Source of the DNA: Rhabditophanes sp. KR3021
Lineage: Eukaryota; Nematoda; Chromadorea; Rhabditida; Alloionematidae
Length of the DNA: 64,000 bases
NCBI GenBank assembly: GCA_963281155.1
Contig: CAUJLY010000006.1
Coordinates: 310,001-374,000, forward strand
Reading direction: 5' to 3'
Shown: in pieces, positions 1-11,640 of the stretch
Position numbering within the stretch: position 1 is the first letter of the stretch
Layout of the letters: each line of letters starts with the position of its first letter
Notes under the pieces: model-generated
Database searches by the model: none
What the model was told of the DNA's origin: nothing
The model's input: only the letters and a program-made list of their open reading frames with translations
Made by a program: the position numbers and the translations under genes

Positions 1-54
1 TTTTCACCATATACATCTTGTTGCCCTACTCATTTTACATAGAAAACAGTTTTA

Positions 55-1008
55 ACATTTTAATTCGGCCAAAAATTTAACGAGATACAGGGCTTTTAAC
101 TTTACAAATATTTATTGGGAAAAAAGACTAAAATTTAACTAAAAAATGAGGTTATTAATAAAAAATCACTCTTTTTTTGAGTATCATAAAAGGAGACCAT
201 CTGGTTATGCCAAGTCATCAAATTAACATAAGAGTCACTCTGATTAAATGCAGAAACCCTGTACATGTTCATGTTAATTGAGGCATGAAGACTCTCAATA
301 GGTTGTTCTGAAAAATAATTCAGGAACGGAAGCGTTTTAACTGACTAGACATATGGGAAATTAAAAGATGTGCTTTTGGCTGAACACTTAAACCTAATAA
401 AGGATTGGATATCGCATCATTCAAAGTTTCAGTTGCTTTAATTGTCTTTTTAACTTGATTCTCTGATAACTTCTTCGTATTCTTCTTCATCTGAATTATC
501 TGACTGAAATTCTTTATACTCAACTTCACGATAAAACTTCTCTCCATAACCATATCCTGGTTCGATATATTCTTCCTCCTCTTCATCTTCTTCAATTCAT
601 CGGAGTCCATTGGATAAATCGGTCTTTCTATTTCTCCTGTCCTAAGATAGTCACTTAAACTTTTAAGGACACTATCAAATATACCCATCAGAATGTGAAG
701 CATAGGAAGGTGAATGAATTGTGTTGGAACTTGGAATATGATATCTTTTTCTGTAACAAAAGAACATATTGTCATAGTGTCTAGCCCAATCCTTTATCAT
801 CAGTTAACATTGAAAAAATGTTACTTCTAAACACATCCCAACGCGACATATCAAAGGATCAACTTGTTTAAAGTTAATTTTAAGGTTTTTAAAACTAATA
901 AGATGAATAAATATAATTTTTTTGACCAATTAATGTCAATTTTTGTTGTATTTTTACCAAATATTAAAGGTCCCGTATCTCGTTAAATTTTTGGCCGAAT
1001 TAAAATGT
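55..1008. mobile_element. Small DNA transposon with about 38-bp terminal inverted repeats
   Basis: Positions 55-92 and 972-1008 are near-perfect inverted repeats (shared core GGCCAAAAATTTAACGAGAT and its complement), about 0.95 kb apart. The only coding remnant inside is a minus-strand ORF at 320-775. That ORF resembles the C-terminal part of the transposase-like protein at 11.6-13.4 kb, so the element is probably a truncated, non-autonomous member of that family. I see no convincing target-site duplication. The right end lies about 55 bp beyond the stop of the histone H2A fragment. Confidence 0.6.
320..775 (-). pseudogene. Fragment of transposase-like protein (same family as 11.6-13.4 kb)
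   Basis: A 151-codon ORF. Two stretches match the protein decoded at 12752-13444: LPMLHILMGIFD against MPLLHIFMGLAM, and QPKAHLLISHMSSQL against TPKGHTLICHAIDQL. The middle differs and is rich in Lys, Glu and Ser. The N-terminal two thirds seen in the other copy, including a Cys-x2-Cys motif, is absent here. I do not recognise the family by name. Its repetition in the window and its position between inverted repeats suggest a mobile-element protein. Probably not functional. Confidence 0.5.
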
Positions 1009-1062
1009 AGCACCGTGAATTACATATGTTTGAAGAAATTAAAAAGATGGTATGTGAACAAT

Positions 1063-1347
1063 TTATTCGGCAGTTTCGGCTCCTTTCTTTGGAACAAGTT
1101 TAGATTGGATGTTTGGAATAACTCCACGTAATTTGTTGAGTTCTTCGTCATTTCTGATGACCAATTGCAGATGTCTAGGATTGATTCTAAATTTCTTGTT
1201 ATCACGAGCGGCGTTACCAGCAAATTCAAGAATTTTAGCAGCCAAATATTCGAAAACAGCGGCAAGATAAACTGGAGCTCCAGCACCAACTCCTTCAGCG
1301 TAGTTTCCTTTTCTGAACATACGATGAAGACGACCAACTGGGAAAAA
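1063..1347 (-). pseudogene. Histone H2A, N-terminally truncated and internally deleted
   Basis: The frame reads [20 protein letters not shown] and continues through the H2A core ([47 protein letters not shown]). The basic N-terminal tail is missing: a TAG stop precedes FFPVG directly and I see no upstream exon. Between NDEELNKL and VIPNIQS about eight to nine residues of the canonical docking region (the VTIAQGG segment) are absent. The usual Arg after NYAE is Gly. The C-terminus PKKGAETAE is intact. The first in-frame Met (1320) would delete the first helix of the fold. I call it a decayed copy; a divergent variant with a lost first exon is less likely. Confidence 0.8.
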
Positions 1348-1514
1348 CTATGTATGCCACCTTAAATATGGAAACAAAAATATCTAATTGAAATTATATT
1401 TTTAAGTAAACTAGTAAATAAATAAATTATATTAAATTCGATATTTATTTTGTACAACATGTTGTTGCATATTAATTCATTATTTTAACTTCTAAATTAA
1501 TTATTTCAGACAAA

Positions 1515-1700
1515 ATGAAAAATATTTTAACTAATTTCATCACATTATGTTCTATGGAAGAAATTCTTGCAATTATGAGCAAAGAAATTGACATGCTGAT
1601 TGTACAAACCCAAAGTAATACTGAAACAATTGGTTCAATTAATACTATCTTGGCAACTAGTTCATTGGAGTTAATTAGTGTTTATTATTATGTGTGTTAA
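1515..1700 (+). CDS. Possible small gene, unknown product
   Basis: A 61-codon ORF whose ATG lies 5 bp after TTATTTCAG, a good acceptor for cis- or SL trans-splicing. An AATAAA-like signal follows the stop by about 50 bp (near 1746). No recognisable domain or signal peptide, and no paralogue in the window. This is a weak call based on the acceptor and signal placement alone; it may be a remnant. Confidence 0.2.
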   Translation: MKNILTNFITLCSMEEILAIMSKEIDMLIVQTQSNTETIGSINTILATSSLELISVYYYVC

Positions 1701-1790
1701 AACAAGGATAAAGTAGTATCTAGTTGTTTTTTACTATTCTATTACAAATAAATAGTTGCATATAACAAATTATTGTAAAATCAAATGTTC

Positions 1791-3440
1791 TCATAAAATA
1801 TTAATGGTGTGTTTGTTAGCTACATAGTCTTTAACAGGAATGCATTCAAAAGCTTTCAGTTCATCTAAACTTCGTTGCTTAGAAAAGAGATCCACACTGA
1901 TTTGCTTTAAGGTGGTTCTGAGTTCCTTTGAAGCTTTAGCAGGTAATCCTTTGTACAGCTTTCGAATTTCCTCTACAGATGCAGACGTGGAGTATCAAGC
2001 CCAAAACATACTACATTGTCAGGTAATTCATCAATCAACTCAAAGTAATTAGTAGCAACTCCGGCAATGTAAGGAACTGGACATTCCATCAACTCCGAAG
2101 CTTCCGAAGGACACTGAGGTACAAACACCTCTTGCCGAGTAAAAGGAAATATCAAAGCAGCTACAGATTCACAGACTAAAGTTAAATCATGACTACGAAC
2201 AGAATGAAATAAGATTTTGCCTTCCACCAAAGCATACAAAACAGCTCTAATCAAATTCATTGGTCCAAGACATTTAAGGGCATCTACAAAAAAAGCCCCA
2301 GTCAGAGGAAATCCGATGACGTCGTTTGATTCAAAGGGTACTGAAGTTCCGCACATTTTCAGACAAATATTTGGGTATTCAAATTGTTTATTTGATTGGA
2401 ATTAATTAACTTACCAAAAAGGATATGAAACGCTCGATAGGAATTGGTTGACGTTCCTTTGTTAGACCTTTTTGCATGATCATTTTCAGTAGTAGATGGA
2501 ATGATTCTAGGAAAGGGTACTTTGAGAGGATGCAAATGGCGAATGAGTTCAACATTTTGTACTCTTTTAAAGGGATATCGCTCTTGGATCTGAAAGTATT
2601 TCCAACTCCCAAACGTTCCACCTGTCCTTCACTAAGAAGCCCCTTAAATTCCTCAAAAATCTTCAATCCAATCCCATACAGTTTACTCCCACCTCCATCA
2701 GTCAAAATAAAAGTACTTCCCTGATCCCTAACCCCAGCACAATTAACTTCACACCTCTTAACAGTAACTCCCTCTGGCAAACAAAACATAGCCAACTCCT
2801 GAGCAATTGAATTTTCCTGGATATTAGGAAACGAATCCAACACATTAGCTTTGAATTTCAACTCCTTGTTAGTTAGATATTGCTTTCGAAAGCAAATAAA
2901 GATATCAGTACCTGTCATTTCTTTATTCAAATTTTTGTTGATTTTGAAAAACGAGGCAGGCGTGAGGTCACCTTTGGATTCATTGATAATGCAGATGTCT
3001 GCTACTATCATGCCACTACCATCGATGGAGTCGGCTCTTTTGTAGACAACAAACAACTTCTTCAGAAAAGTGTTGCTTATACTGGCGCAATTTCCTTTTC
3101 TTGTTGTGACGATGGAAACGGTACCAGACTGGCACCTTTCTCTCTTTGCCCAATCAACGATCCCAATGTCTGTGATGGGTGGTAAATCTTTGTCTCTTTT
3201 GTAGCAGATGAAGCAAGATCCAAAAGGGATTGTTCCATAGTTGAGGTTGGCTGTTGAGCCATTTGGAGTAGATGCAAGGATTGTGAAACCAGGTGGAATA
3301 GATTCGTCTAATTTGGGAAAGATCACTTCGATTTCGACAATTGGGTCGGAAGGAGTTGAGTTTGAGGTTAGTTCGGTAAGGTTGGTGTAGGAGTTTTGGC
3401 CAATGATGCAGAAGTAGTCGAATAACTTGTTGGGGTCCAT
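1791..3440 (-). pseudogene. DENND4-like DENN-domain protein, truncated and frameshifted
   Basis: Starts at MDPNKLFDYFCIIG (3440). An MABP-like beta-prism region follows (PPGFTILASTPNGSTANLNY, FICYKRDKDLPPITDIGI), then upstream and core DENN motifs (ALIFPFTRQEVFVPQCP, CPVPYIAGV, CFGLDTP). Order and motifs match DENND4/Crag, Rab GTPase exchange factors normally well over 1,000 residues long. Here only about the first 560 codons exist before a TGA at 1791. The splice at 2405 (donor GTAAGT, acceptor CTTCAG) joins out of frame by one base next to a T-run, and a second one-base shift follows LDTP near 1985. Later codons (SVEEIRKLYKGLPAKASKEL) still look like coding sequence. Homopolymer assembly errors could explain the shifts but not the missing C-terminal half. 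Confidence 0.75.
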
Positions 3441-3879
3441 CGAGTAAGGGAGAGTTTTTAAGATAAGCAATGGGTCTATATTTAAAGTGAATTAATTTGC
3501 ATTTAAGAATTGTGAGATGCATAAATAAACTACTTGCCTATTTTAATATTCAAATTTATTGTCTTGGTTGTTTCGTTAGAAGAATACAATACAGGTATGC
3601 TTAACATTCTTTGAAAGTTCATTTCAACGAATAAGCATTTATACAAGGTTATACAATACTTTTTAAAATAAAATAACACGACATAAAAAATAATGATAAG
3701 TTAGTCCTTAATCCTAATCCCTTTCCATAGCCCAGTCGTTTTGGGAAAGTATCTTGAGTCAAGTACTTCCTTCCTTGTGCCTTTTTATGATTATTATTCA
3801 CCTTATTACATTGATATTATTCCCTTTTTGTATTCATATAAACTCTTTATTACTTAAATACCCTGTTACGTATTTACAA

Positions 3880-4456
3880 AAGGATGGTGGGAAGTTAAAA
3901 GATGGTGGAAAGTTGAAGAAGAATGGTGGACATGATTTTATCGTACCTGCTGAGTGTCTATTCACAACTTCTGGCTATATGATAGACAAGTTGGTGATGG
4001 CGGCGGGTGGTAGCTCAAGAATCTACATGGATCATTTTTTAACCTACAAACAACTAGTGTGCTATGTTGACTATGCCAAGGATACAGAGGCGTTTGATTA
4101 TTTGGAATACGATATTTCCGATTTGATGATCGTTGCTGATTCACTTTGTTGTTTTCGACTAGAGGTAAGTCATAAATATATCACATATTTGTATTTATGT
4201 TTGTAGGACTTTATTGTTCGCCAAATACTTGATGGAAATGGACTAGAAGTTAATTTGGAATGGAAGAAAGTGGTGATGACTTGGATGTTCCTGCTTACAA
4301 AGATGCAATGGAAAAGTATTTTGGGAGGATCAAGGAACATACTGATACAAGTTTTGAAGCAGCGAAAGTTATGTTGGAATCTACTTCAAATCAACAACAC
4401 TCAGGTGCCTTTTTAAATATGGATTCTTTGGATGAGGAACTTTCTGTTATATTTTG
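3880..4456 (+). pseudogene. BTB/BACK-like protein fragment
   Basis: Exon 1 encodes a BTB-like fold region (GGHDFIVPAECLF, DYLEYDISDLMIVADSL). A clean 42-bp intron (4165-4206, GTAAGT...TTTGTAG) joins in frame to DFIVRQILDGNG. Near 4255 the reading shifts by one base to a better-looking frame, MEESGDDLDVPAYKDAME, running to a TGA at 4456. A short in-frame duplication of DGGKLK lies at the start. No clear initiator ATG is visible. The tail overlaps the stop of the convergent kinase fragment by about 10 bp. It is unlike the two intact kelch genes here because no kelch repeats follow. A substrate-adaptor role for CUL3 ligases is inferred from the domain type only. Confidence 0.45.
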
Positions 4457-5274
4457 ATATGATTTTGGATCCAATCGTGTTTAAGAACCTGTTCAGAAGT
4501 TAATCGACGCACAGGATTAACTGTAATTAAACGGAGAAGGAGATTCTTGGCACTGGGACTGATGTGGATGAAACCTTCGTAATTCATATTGAAGGTTCCT
4601 TTACAAATTTGTTTGAATAACTTGTTGCGGTCTGAGTTGCGGAAGGGTGCAAAGCCAACCAGCATTATGTGCAATAAAATTCCCATCGACCAACAATCTA
4701 CCTCGAAAGAGTAACCTTCTGGTTTTGGGGACAAGATTTCGGGAGCTACATAAGTCGGTGTGCCGCATACTCTTTTCAAACCACCATGCTTAAGAGCAAA
4801 GCAAGCTAAACCAAAATCAGCTAATTTTACTGTTAGATCATGTTGTAAAAATATATTCTCAGGCTTGATATCACGATGTATGACTAAAAAAAATTAAAAT
4901 TAAATGACCCCACAAAAAAAGTCACCTCCATTCGAATGCAAATACTTCAAAGCCAAGGCAAGTTGGTGAATTATAGAGGCACAAGTATTCTCTGAAAAGT
5001 GTCCTAACTTCTTTATAGCTTCAAAAAGGTCTCCTTTCGAAGCAAGCTCAAATATCAATAAATAAGTGGACTTTGTGTAATAAGCATCGACTAATTTACA
5101 GATATTTGGATGCTGGAAAGACTTCAGAATATGGACCTCGTTTTCAACAAAAAAAGATTTTCCCTCCATTTTGGATTTATTTATTTCCTTAAGAGCATAT
5201 CTAGTATTTGAGGGAGATGTTTTGTCTGTTAGGAGATAAACTTCACTAAAATTGCCATTTCCAATTTGTTGATG
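4447..5274 (-). pseudogene. Ser/Thr protein kinase domain, DCLK/CaMK-like, lacking its 5' end
   Basis: A nearly complete catalytic domain. It shows the glycine loop QIGNGNFSEVY, the ATP-binding Lys in YALKEINKSK, HRDIKPEN, ADFGLA, CGTPTYVAPEIL, the VDCWSMGILLH region and the final Arg helix (NPVRRLTSEQVLKHDWI). CGTPTYVAPE and the overall pattern are closest to doublecortin-like and CaM kinases. A 42-bp intron at 4884-4925 (GTGACT...TTTTAG) is retained between LHSNG and VIHRD, so this is not a processed copy. Upstream of the glycine loop an in-frame TAA appears at once, without an ATG, and sequence from another gene begins at 5276 on the other strand. All catalytic residues survive; only the N-terminal part is missing. 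Confidence 0.7.
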
Positions 5275-5275
5275 A

Positions 5276-5524
5276 GATTATGATTTCAAAGATGATATTG
5301 GGGATGTACCTGTAGACATCCCATCGCCAGTGGTCAAAAAGAAGTCTTTATCATCTGGAGTTATTCCAAAAGGAAGGAGAAAATCAAGCGAAAAGCCACC
5401 TATTGATAGAAAAGAAATTGTCCAACAAACTCAATCAACTACTTCCCTATGTGAAGATGACCTAGGCAATGAAAGTCCATACGTATCATTAGCTCAAGTT
5501 AATAAGGACGAATTAAAGAAATGA
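5276..5524 (+). pseudogene. C-terminal fragment of an unidentified polar protein
   Basis: The frame opens directly after two stop codons with DYDFKDDIGDVPVDIPSP and continues KKKSLSSGVIPKGRRKSSEK to a TGA. The composition (Lys, Ser, Pro, Glu) is that of a disordered, possibly phosphorylated tail. No initiator is visible because the frame begins at the junction with the oppositely oriented kinase fragment. I do not recognise the parent protein. It looks like the last exon of a gene brought here by the same rearrangement that cut the kinase. Confidence 0.35.
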
Positions 5525-5675
5525 TACAAAGTCTCAATCCTATTTCTAATAATTTTCAAGTGCTTACTGGAATGGATATAAAATAAAAATGTACTTTTAA
5601 TTTAGTGTTTTATTATTATTAATTAAGCGTAGTAAATTGTCCTTATGACAGGTGGGTAGTAAGATCGTTTTCTTG

Positions 5676-6606
5676 TCAGGAATAAAGGTTGTGGTAAGGA
5701 TCTCTTGGATGTTCCATTCTTCTCTGGAAAATGGATCTTTTTCTCCTAGCAGCAGCCTTCTTTCTTACATTATCTATTTTATCCAACTCGAAGATCATAT
5801 TATTAAATAATCCACCTTCTCCGTGAGCATATGCGTATGGTGATGTACCTAAATAATTAAGATGAAAGTGAACTACAGAGATTAGCGTACCTGCTTCAAC
5901 AGCCCCAGACAATGGAAAACGAACTCCCTGACCTCCAGGTCCAATGGGCATTGGAAAATCAATTCCCCTAATAAAGAAGGTATCATCTCCTTCCTCGAAT
6001 TCGACGGCTACAGCTGTGTGCTGAACAAATGGATTACAATATGGGGGTTTACATTTGAGAGGTTCGTAATTGTAGGGAAGTTTGCCAATCAACACTTCTT
6101 TAGCCTTCTTCCTTGCTGCTCGGAAGGCTGGGTTTTGGCCCAGTAGTACGAGTGTTTCTGGCTTGATCTTGAGCTTGTTTACGGGCCTGACTTGCATACC
6201 GACTCTGGTATCAGTGTTGATGTGGCCCTAAAAGTTGTAAATAAATAAAAGTACTTGTTTACATACTGTGTAAAGATTTCCATCCAAATCAAAATTTCCC
6301 CATCCTGGAACTGGAATATTCAAATCACTGGTAAAAGCGACTTTGTTAGCGGGATTGAGTTCGATCCCCCAATTCAATTGATCTACAAGTATTCGGGGAC
6401 TTTTTAAAAAAAATAATAGGAATGGAAATTGTACCTGTGAATGAAAAGAGTGGAAAGTTGTCGGCAGTGATCAGTTCAGGAAATTGTGTTTTAGGATCTC
6501 CATTCACTACCAACGGAACAGTTGATCCAACTACTTGACCTGATATCAATTTAATATTCGTTAAAAATAGAAAAAGTAGAAACAAAAATTTATTATCATC
6601 TTCCAT
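5676..6606 (-). CDS. Secreted nematode protein of unknown function, four exons
   Basis: Exons at 6435-6606, 6267-6382, 5891-6227 and 5676-5848 join in frame across introns of 52, 39, 42 bp with GT...AG ends. The start is MEDDNKFLFLLFLFL, a signal peptide probably cleaved after ISG. The mature part has a Gly/Pro-rich stretch (IPVPGWGNFDLDGN), a motif KCKPPYCNPFVQH with two Cys, a beta-rich segment (FEEGDDTFFIRGIDFPMPIG) and a basic tail (RKKAAARRKRSIFQRR) that looks like a processing or heparin-type site. No enzyme motif. All splice phases agree and there are no internal stops, so this is one of the clearly intact genes. Function unknown. Confidence 0.85.
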
Positions 6607-6851
6607 AATGATAAAGTTTATAATGATTTTATTTAGGATGTCTGGTTACTTAAATAGAGATAACCAATGACATATTCAAATAAAGGAGATGATGTGCTAA
6701 TTAATTTTTATTATTAAAAGAAAAGCTAGATTTACATAACAAACAAATATTACATCTTTATTTTGGAATTAATAAAAGTTGATGCAAATTTACAAGAATT
6801 GATTATTGAATTTTACTCTGTTTAAATATCAAACATAATTGTAAAAAATAA

Positions 6852-8679
6852 TTAAAAAACGATTTTGGAACTAAAAGCGTTTGCTCTTGGTAAAAAAACA
6901 TTGAATTTTGACCACGTTTTTTCAGATTTTGAGTACACATGAATATCATTTTTATAACCATCATAATCATTACAAAAACCACCGAAATGAATAATTGAAT
7001 CGATGTTCTCTACGCAAGAACCACCTCGGACTTTAAGTGGCAATTTTTCTATACTCATCCAATCATCAGCAACGATATCATATAAGTAACATGAATCAAG
7101 GTATCCCTTGTTATATCCACCACAACATAAAATATTTTTGTTGAATAGCGAAACTGCAGATTTACAAGCTTTGGTAGGAGATTCTTTCAGCAGTGTAAAC
7201 TTTCCTTCTCTTTCGTCAAATCTATAAAAATTTGTAATTGTTGAGTATTCAATTTCTTACCTTTGAATATTGGAACAACCATCTCCAGGTGTCACATAGA
7301 TTATTCTATCAACAACAACTGAATCATGAAAACACACAGGTTTACATAGACTCCAATTTTTAATCCAAGACATTTTTTCAGCCTCGAAGCTAAAGATAAT
7401 GTTTTTAAAATAAATATATATTTAACTTACTATTCTACATCATCTACCCTTTTATGATTCATATATCCGCCAATAGCAAATATTTTATTGTCCAAAGTGG
7501 CACTAGACAAACTATATCTTGGTGAAGGCATTTCAGGGGAAATTGTTTCACAAATATTGGTATTAATATTGAACCTAAATTAAATATCAAATATTTTCTT
7601 TGTATTAACTTACGTTTCGATTTTAGTACTTTGATTTCCTCCAAAAACAAAAGCCGTGTCTCTGATTCTTTGAGAAGTGTGGCTATGTTTAGGATTGTTG
7701 AGTTGGGCGACTACTCCTATTGTTTTGTTCTCTATGTCATAACAGACAATAGATTCATTATCATTGGCACCTCCAACTAAAAGAATTATGATTTGTAAAT
7801 AAGTTCAACTTACATAAAAAGACTTTTGAATTTTCGGCAGAATAGTTAATAGGCATAATTTGTTGTTTCATTGCATCAAATAAAATAACCACAGCTTGAG
7901 ATATTTCACACACAGGTGGATGTTTTGGTATGAATGTTTTAACGATATAGTCATATTCAATCCAACGAAAGTCTATTTTCATCAACAAGTCAATCAATGG
8001 TAAGTTCCTACTTTTTAGATCATGCTCAAACCATTCTGTAAATAAAATCAAAAAATCCTCTTGCTTTTGTTTTTTCATGAATCCATTATCAAAAAGCTCA
8101 TTTAAATTGGTATAAGACAAGGAAGCATATGAACTGATTGTGCAGAGTTCCTAAATTATTAATTAATTATAATTTCATTTAATTGTTACCTTAAAATTAT
8201 CCTGAATTAACTTCTTCGTCTTTTGACGGAGCAATTGACTTGGAATATTGCAGGCAGCTTCATAAATAATGGGGAGGTAAGATTTTTCGAGATTGTTGTC
8301 TAGCCAATTTACAATTAGTGACTCCAGATAAGGTGATTGCAATTCCCTTTGAATGGTAGTAAGCTTAAAAATAGACACCCCATCAAGAACAAATGTTTCA
8401 GCTTTCTGCATAACTTCGAAATAACAATTAAAATGGTCCAGTTCAATTTGTGGTATCTCAAATTTGTCTGAAAAGTATCAAAATATTTTAACCTTAAATA
8501 TTTACTCACTTACCTTTGGTCGAATCTTTTATGAATAAATCATAAAAATAATTACTGTAATAACAGAGCACAATTTTGGAAACCTTAATTGTTCCATTCG
8601 CTAGTATTAACTCGGCATTTGCGAAGGGATTATTTTGAGCCAATTTTTCATAATTTGGGCATCGCATTGAAATTGCCAT
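6852..8679 (-). CDS. BTB-BACK-kelch protein
   Basis: Starts at MAISMRCPNYEKL (8679), one base after TTTTATAG, a plausible trans-splice acceptor. The order is: an N-terminal BTB region (ELILANGTIKVSKIVLCYYS), a BACK helical region (LVVNWLD-like and FLILFTEWFEHDLKSR segments), then kelch repeats with Gly-Gly doublets (VGGANDNES, VFGGNQST, IGGYMNHKR, CCGGYNKGY, HFGGFCNDY), ending AFSSKIVF. Short GT...AG introns join the exons in frame, for example KLIQDNFK to ELCTISS and KVFLC to VGGA. Such proteins are typically substrate adaptors for CUL3 ubiquitin ligases; the substrate is unknown. A close paralogue with the same exon plan lies on the plus strand at 30.1-31.9 kb. Confidence 0.85.
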
Positions 8680-8699
8680 TCTATAAAATAAAATATTTA

Positions 8700-9795
8700 G
8701 AAGTGATGAATATTAATAAATGTTGAATGAATAAGTTTCGCAATCAAATCATTCAATAACTTCCTTATCACCAAATTAGTGACGATCAAACGTTGGATGC
8801 ATACTACTCTAGATTGTGTGAAAAGTAACAAGAGATTAACTATAAGCAATACTTGATAATATAAAAAAGTGGTGACATTCATTAGTGATAAAAAACCGAC
8901 ATACAAAAAAGTATTATTTTTGAAGAAAGTGTTGTTAAAGATTTATAAAACTAGACGAATACGTGGTTTTACTCCGTTTATTACAGTTTTTAATGCTCTT
9001 TCAAATGAGTATAACGTTAAGAATAACACTCCCATGTTTTAGCAAAAAATGGGTTCTTAAGAATCCTACAATGAATCCAAAACATGCTTAACATTGCGAT
9101 TTGGTCGAAGATTGAGTGTTTTCCAACTTCTTGTTTATTATCATTTGTAATAGAAAAAGAGGGGAGTCCCCCTCAAAAATATTTTTTCATTGTCATCTCA
9201 GTACACCAGTGATTCCGATTTTTATAAGTCTGAGTTCAAATTTATTCTGAGTGCTCGTGAGTCTTACAACAAATATTTTTTGTGTTTATTTGAAGAACAA
9301 TAGCTAATTAATCACCTTGTATTATTTTAAACTTTATTTTTTTGTAAAATGGTATCAATCATGTCAGAATCAAATCAGACTATTTTTCTAAAATTTAGTC
9401 AATTCAGATCGGAATCGCTGGTCATATATACTTCTAAAAATTACACTAGAAGCAAATAGTTTTTATTTTTTTAAATTTACTCAAAATATATAAGCCCTGG
9501 TTAGTTACAACAAAAAGTTTACTTATCTGTTTCCGTTTCACAACGTTAGTTTTACTAGTTTTTGTTTTAAAAACATCTTGATTTTCTGTGTATGTGAATG
9601 TTGTTAAAAAATTAATTAGCTTTATTTAATTACACTTTCTTTAGAATTTAGACACTGTATCAAAATTAAAAAAAGACTTGGAGACGAATCTTCTTATTTT
9701 GAAGAAAATATTTCTTAATTTATTTGAAGAAACTTCAATTTCAAAGAAAAAAAAAGGTTACAACACATTGATTTCAAAAATTTGTTTTCCAGGAT
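8700..9795. other. Intergenic, A+T-rich, with a repeat fragment
   Basis: No credible coding sequence. Around 8950-9010 the sequence ACTAGACGAATACGTGG...TTTATTACAG...AATGCTCTTTC recurs, diverged, at about 35690-35750, so it is part of a dispersed repeat. The rest is homopolymer-rich A+T sequence. Confidence 0.4.
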
Positions 9796-9807
9796 CAAAC
9801 TACTGAT

Positions 9808-10056
9808 TTGCCAAATGCTGTTTCTGTTAGTAACAACAATTATATAGTTTCGGAATGCAATGACATGGATTCAGATTTCAATAATTTTATGTCAAATTAT
9901 AAAGCAACAATTAAGGATATAGCGGAAAATAGGGAAAATGACTTTGTTCAGAAGTTTGATCCAAACCGTTTATGCAATTTTCTTGTGCTTATAAAAGATG
10001 CTACATATAAATTTAAAATGCCGGATATGTGGGAAGATAAATTTAGAGATTTTTAG
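9808..10056 (+). pseudogene. Orphan exon-like ORF, unknown
   Basis: An open frame follows TTTCCAG (acceptor-like, ending 9792) and reads MPNAVSVSNNNYIVSECNDM to NRLCNFLVLIKDAT and a TAG. Its composition is coding-like and it contains two Cys. No start exon, domain or paralogue is seen. Either a last exon of a lost gene or a short unknown gene. Confidence 0.25.
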
Positions 10057-10224
10057 TCGTTGTTTAATTTATACGCACTTAACAAATATTTAAAAAGCAA
10101 AGAAGAACAAGTGAAAGGTAACAAAAAAAACTGCTCGTTTGTTCAAAATATAAAATTAAAACATTTTTACTAATAACAAGAAGTTGTGCTTATACTCATT
10201 TTAAAGACCTTAAAAAATTCTACT

Positions 10225-10690
10225 AATTAATTTTCAAAATGATCACCTTCAGCAATAATACATCTAGTTAACGATCCGTAATAGAGCCATACGCTTTTTT
10301 GATCATTTCTATAAGAATTCATCCTATGCTGTCCTTAAGGCACACTTGAGAGCTGCCAAAATCAGCATGAGACTTAGCACAGTCTTTTGCTTCAAGTATT
10401 GACTAAATAGAAAAGTTCACCATCTTAAAGTTTTTGGCTGTAAGTAATTTTTATCTAATCATACAATTTTTTGTTTTGAGATCTTTAAAAAATTTGTTTT
10501 TTACACTTTGAACCTGTCCAATCTTGTCATCAGTAAGCTTTAAACCACCTGTATCTTGTACGGCTTAAACTTAAGTTCATTCTTAGGTATTTTTACTACA
10601 TTTTCACGAAAGACGTTCAGAGACTTGGCCACTTTCCTAAGAGATTGTCTTGGATTTCTTTCAAGACGCATATTTGCACTCTTCTATCTT
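10225..10690 (-). mobile_element. Mariner/Tc1-family transposase relic
   Basis: On the minus strand one frame reads ERNPRQSLRKVAKSLNV followed by FRENVVKIPKNELKFKPYK, the helix-turn-helix DNA-binding part of mariner transposases. About 350 bp further on another frame ends CIIAEGDHFEN, the typical mariner C-terminus. The catalytic DDE/DDD core is missing or unreadable, and several stops and frameshifts intervene. Clear ends are not visible. An old, inactive copy, probably internally deleted. Confidence 0.65.
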
Positions 10691-10694
10691 TTGT

Positions 10695-11640
10695 CATGAT
10701 AGATGAAAAGGTGCGGCAAAAAATGATGATAACACACCAAAAGATACCTCGAAAGACGGGATTTCTTTTAACGCCAAAAGTAGACAGATTTAAAAAAGAT
10801 ATCATAGTTCACGGTGGTGAAATTTGTCATTCTTTCGGCATTGTAGTCAATACCTCAAAATCTACTCGCAATAGATGTTCACAAAAATAGTTATTAGAAA
10901 GCCCAGGAAAACTGAATCTAATGAAACAAAGAAATCAACCCAGGCCCAAATCTATCAAGCAGGAAAGTCGAAAGAAAAGACATGTTTTGACTTTTTTTCT
11001 AATTTTGTAATAAATTGTATATATCTTTGCTTTTTTGTCATAATTTTTGTCCAAATAAAGTGATTTTCTTTAATTCAAATAAAAACCTATCTTTTAAGCC
11101 CAAGATAATCATTATATTGCATGATCTCGAGAAGTTATAAGAGAGTTATTGCGAAGTACACTTTCTGTTAGTATATCTAATTTCCCAACGTTGGGAACTT
11201 GTACATCTATATACTTGATTAAAATATGTCAAAATACTCGAATAACGTTACCCTAAACAAGACTGAACACGAAATAAATGAATATACGCTTGCAAATGCT
11301 CAAATGAATTTCTTAAATTTTTATCAACATGAATCTTTTATTCGTCGTTCTAACTTTCTTTTAAAAGCAAAATTCAAAAACCCACTCTGAACAAAAGCTT
11401 CATTTTTTAACGGGCTATCTATTGTATATCATTTTAAAAAAATTGGTCGAGGTTCCTCGGAGGAGATACAAAATTAGTACATTTTTTTATTTAGCACATT
11501 TTTTAGACAATTTTTTATAATTTGATCCCGTTAAAATTGTATATTTCCATTGTTTATATAGCGTAAACCTGATGTTCGTGCATATTTATCGTGTTTTAGC
11601 CGTTTGATCCACCTATATTAATAATTTATTATACTTTTAG
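10695..11640. other. Intergenic
   Basis: No supported gene. Short Lys/Thr-rich open frames on the plus strand (10645-11063) carry no recognisable motif and look like chance frames beside the mariner relic. A+T-rich filler up to the next element. Confidence 0.3.

Noticed and set aside
1973..2356. A separate DENN gene distinct from 2406-3440
   Set aside because: Motif order and a GTAAGT donor and CAG acceptor show it is the next exon of the same gene, off by one base.
3754..4206. A longer ORF start upstream of the BTB-like fragment
   Set aside because: It begins with TTG and its first 40 codons are hydrophobic A+T-rich text with no similarity to the domain.
10645..11063. Plus-strand Lys/Thr-rich ORFs as genes
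   Set aside because: They overlap the mariner relic on the other strand and show no motif, start context or similarity.
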